This document shows, piece by piece, positions 63,908 through 64,000 of a stretch of 64,000 nt of DNA. The stretch's first letter is position 1, and every line of letters begins with the position of its first letter. The stretch comes from Clostridium sp. CX1 (lineage in GTDB: Bacteria; Bacillota; Clostridia; Clostridiales; Clostridiaceae): the NCBI RefSeq assembly GCF_025398335.1, contig NZ_JAODOO010000001.1, forward strand, positions 248,001-312,000, given 5' to 3'. A model generated the notes under the pieces. That model made no database searches. It saw only the letters and a list, made by a program, of their open reading frames with translations, and had not been told where the DNA came from. Position numbers and translations under genes: made by a program.

Positions 63908-64000
63908 ATGATTTGTAAAAAATTAGGTTCAAATTGGGTTATAAGAATAGATAAAGGTGAAGAAATCGTAAGCAATATTAAAGAAATATGTGAAAAAAAC
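63908..64000 (+). CDS. PPC-domain (DUF296) DNA-binding protein, 3'-partial
   Basis: Thirty-one codons are visible before the window ends. They read 'SNWVIRIDKGEEIVSNIKEI', which matches the start of bacterial PPC/DUF296 proteins (KYVVRIDKGEEIVEKLKEF-like). These small proteins bind DNA or act as sensors; some clostridial forms lie next to unrelated enzymes. GAGGGGAT precedes the start. The identity rests on a short stretch. Confidence 0.55.
   Translation, partial: MICKKLGSNWVIRIDKGEEIVSNIKEICEKN

Noticed and set aside
1-64000. tRNA, rRNA or CRISPR arrays
   Set aside because: Looked for cloverleaf-like GC-rich stretches and regularly spaced repeats; none found. The only tandem repeats are the lipoprotein linker and the 18-bp doublet.

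Overview
The window is low-GC DNA typical of a Clostridium-like anaerobic Firmicute. The signs are ATG/TTG/GTG starts behind strong AGGAGG-type sites, many T-tailed hairpin terminators, CBO0543-type membrane proteins, a DUF1659/DUF2922/YvrJ cluster, an [FeFe]-hydrogenase-like protein and a probable selenoprotein. No rRNA, tRNA or CRISPR array was seen.

Layout. 1-4.95 kb: nickel/oligopeptide-type ABC importer operon, 5' end outside the window. 5.5-11.7 kb: class III aminotransferase, PucR regulator, CoA-acylating semialdehyde dehydrogenase and amino-acid permease, best read as uptake and breakdown of an omega-amino acid such as beta-alanine. 11.9-16.6 kb: nitroreductase, LprI-like lipoprotein, a decayed IS607-type element (tnpA stump, full-length tnpB, structured RNA-like flanks), DUF3786 protein, glutaredoxin-like protein. 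16.9-21.3 kb: MarR regulator with two operator-like palindromes, then a heterodimeric ABC exporter. 21.5-22.2 kb: Cys/His-rich membrane protein followed by a gene with an in-frame TGA and a SECIS-like hairpin. 22.4-30.4 kb: NlpC/P60 hydrolase, membrane proteins, DUF3231 protein, YVTN lipoprotein, FetAB-like exporter. 30.5-34.6 kb: tandemly duplicated chemoreceptors with identical promoters and a fetAB scar between them. 34.7-39.6 kb: DUF1659-DUF2922-YvrJ, a dnaC-like remnant, MacAB-like exporter. 39.7-43.1 kb: HD hydrolase, polysaccharide deacetylase, amidase, small ORF. 43.3-52.0 kb: kdp potassium-uptake operon with two tiny membrane ORFs, facing a divergent three-gene regulatory set in which the usual KdpD/KdpE functions are split. 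52.0-64.0 kb: AraC regulator with divergent DAACS symporter, CBO0543-like proteins, TetR with a 36-bp palindrome, CDF metal exporter, a soluble hydrogenase-like/chemoreceptor fusion, an ABC-2 efflux operon, and the start of a PPC-domain gene.

The strongest candidates for something unusual are the missed selenoprotein (21850-22158), the H2-sensor-like chemoreceptor (57943-59862), the tnpB locus with a repeated, covarying RNA hairpin (13230-15330), and the split Kdp regulatory set (48422-52018). All functional statements come from reading motifs; no database search was run.
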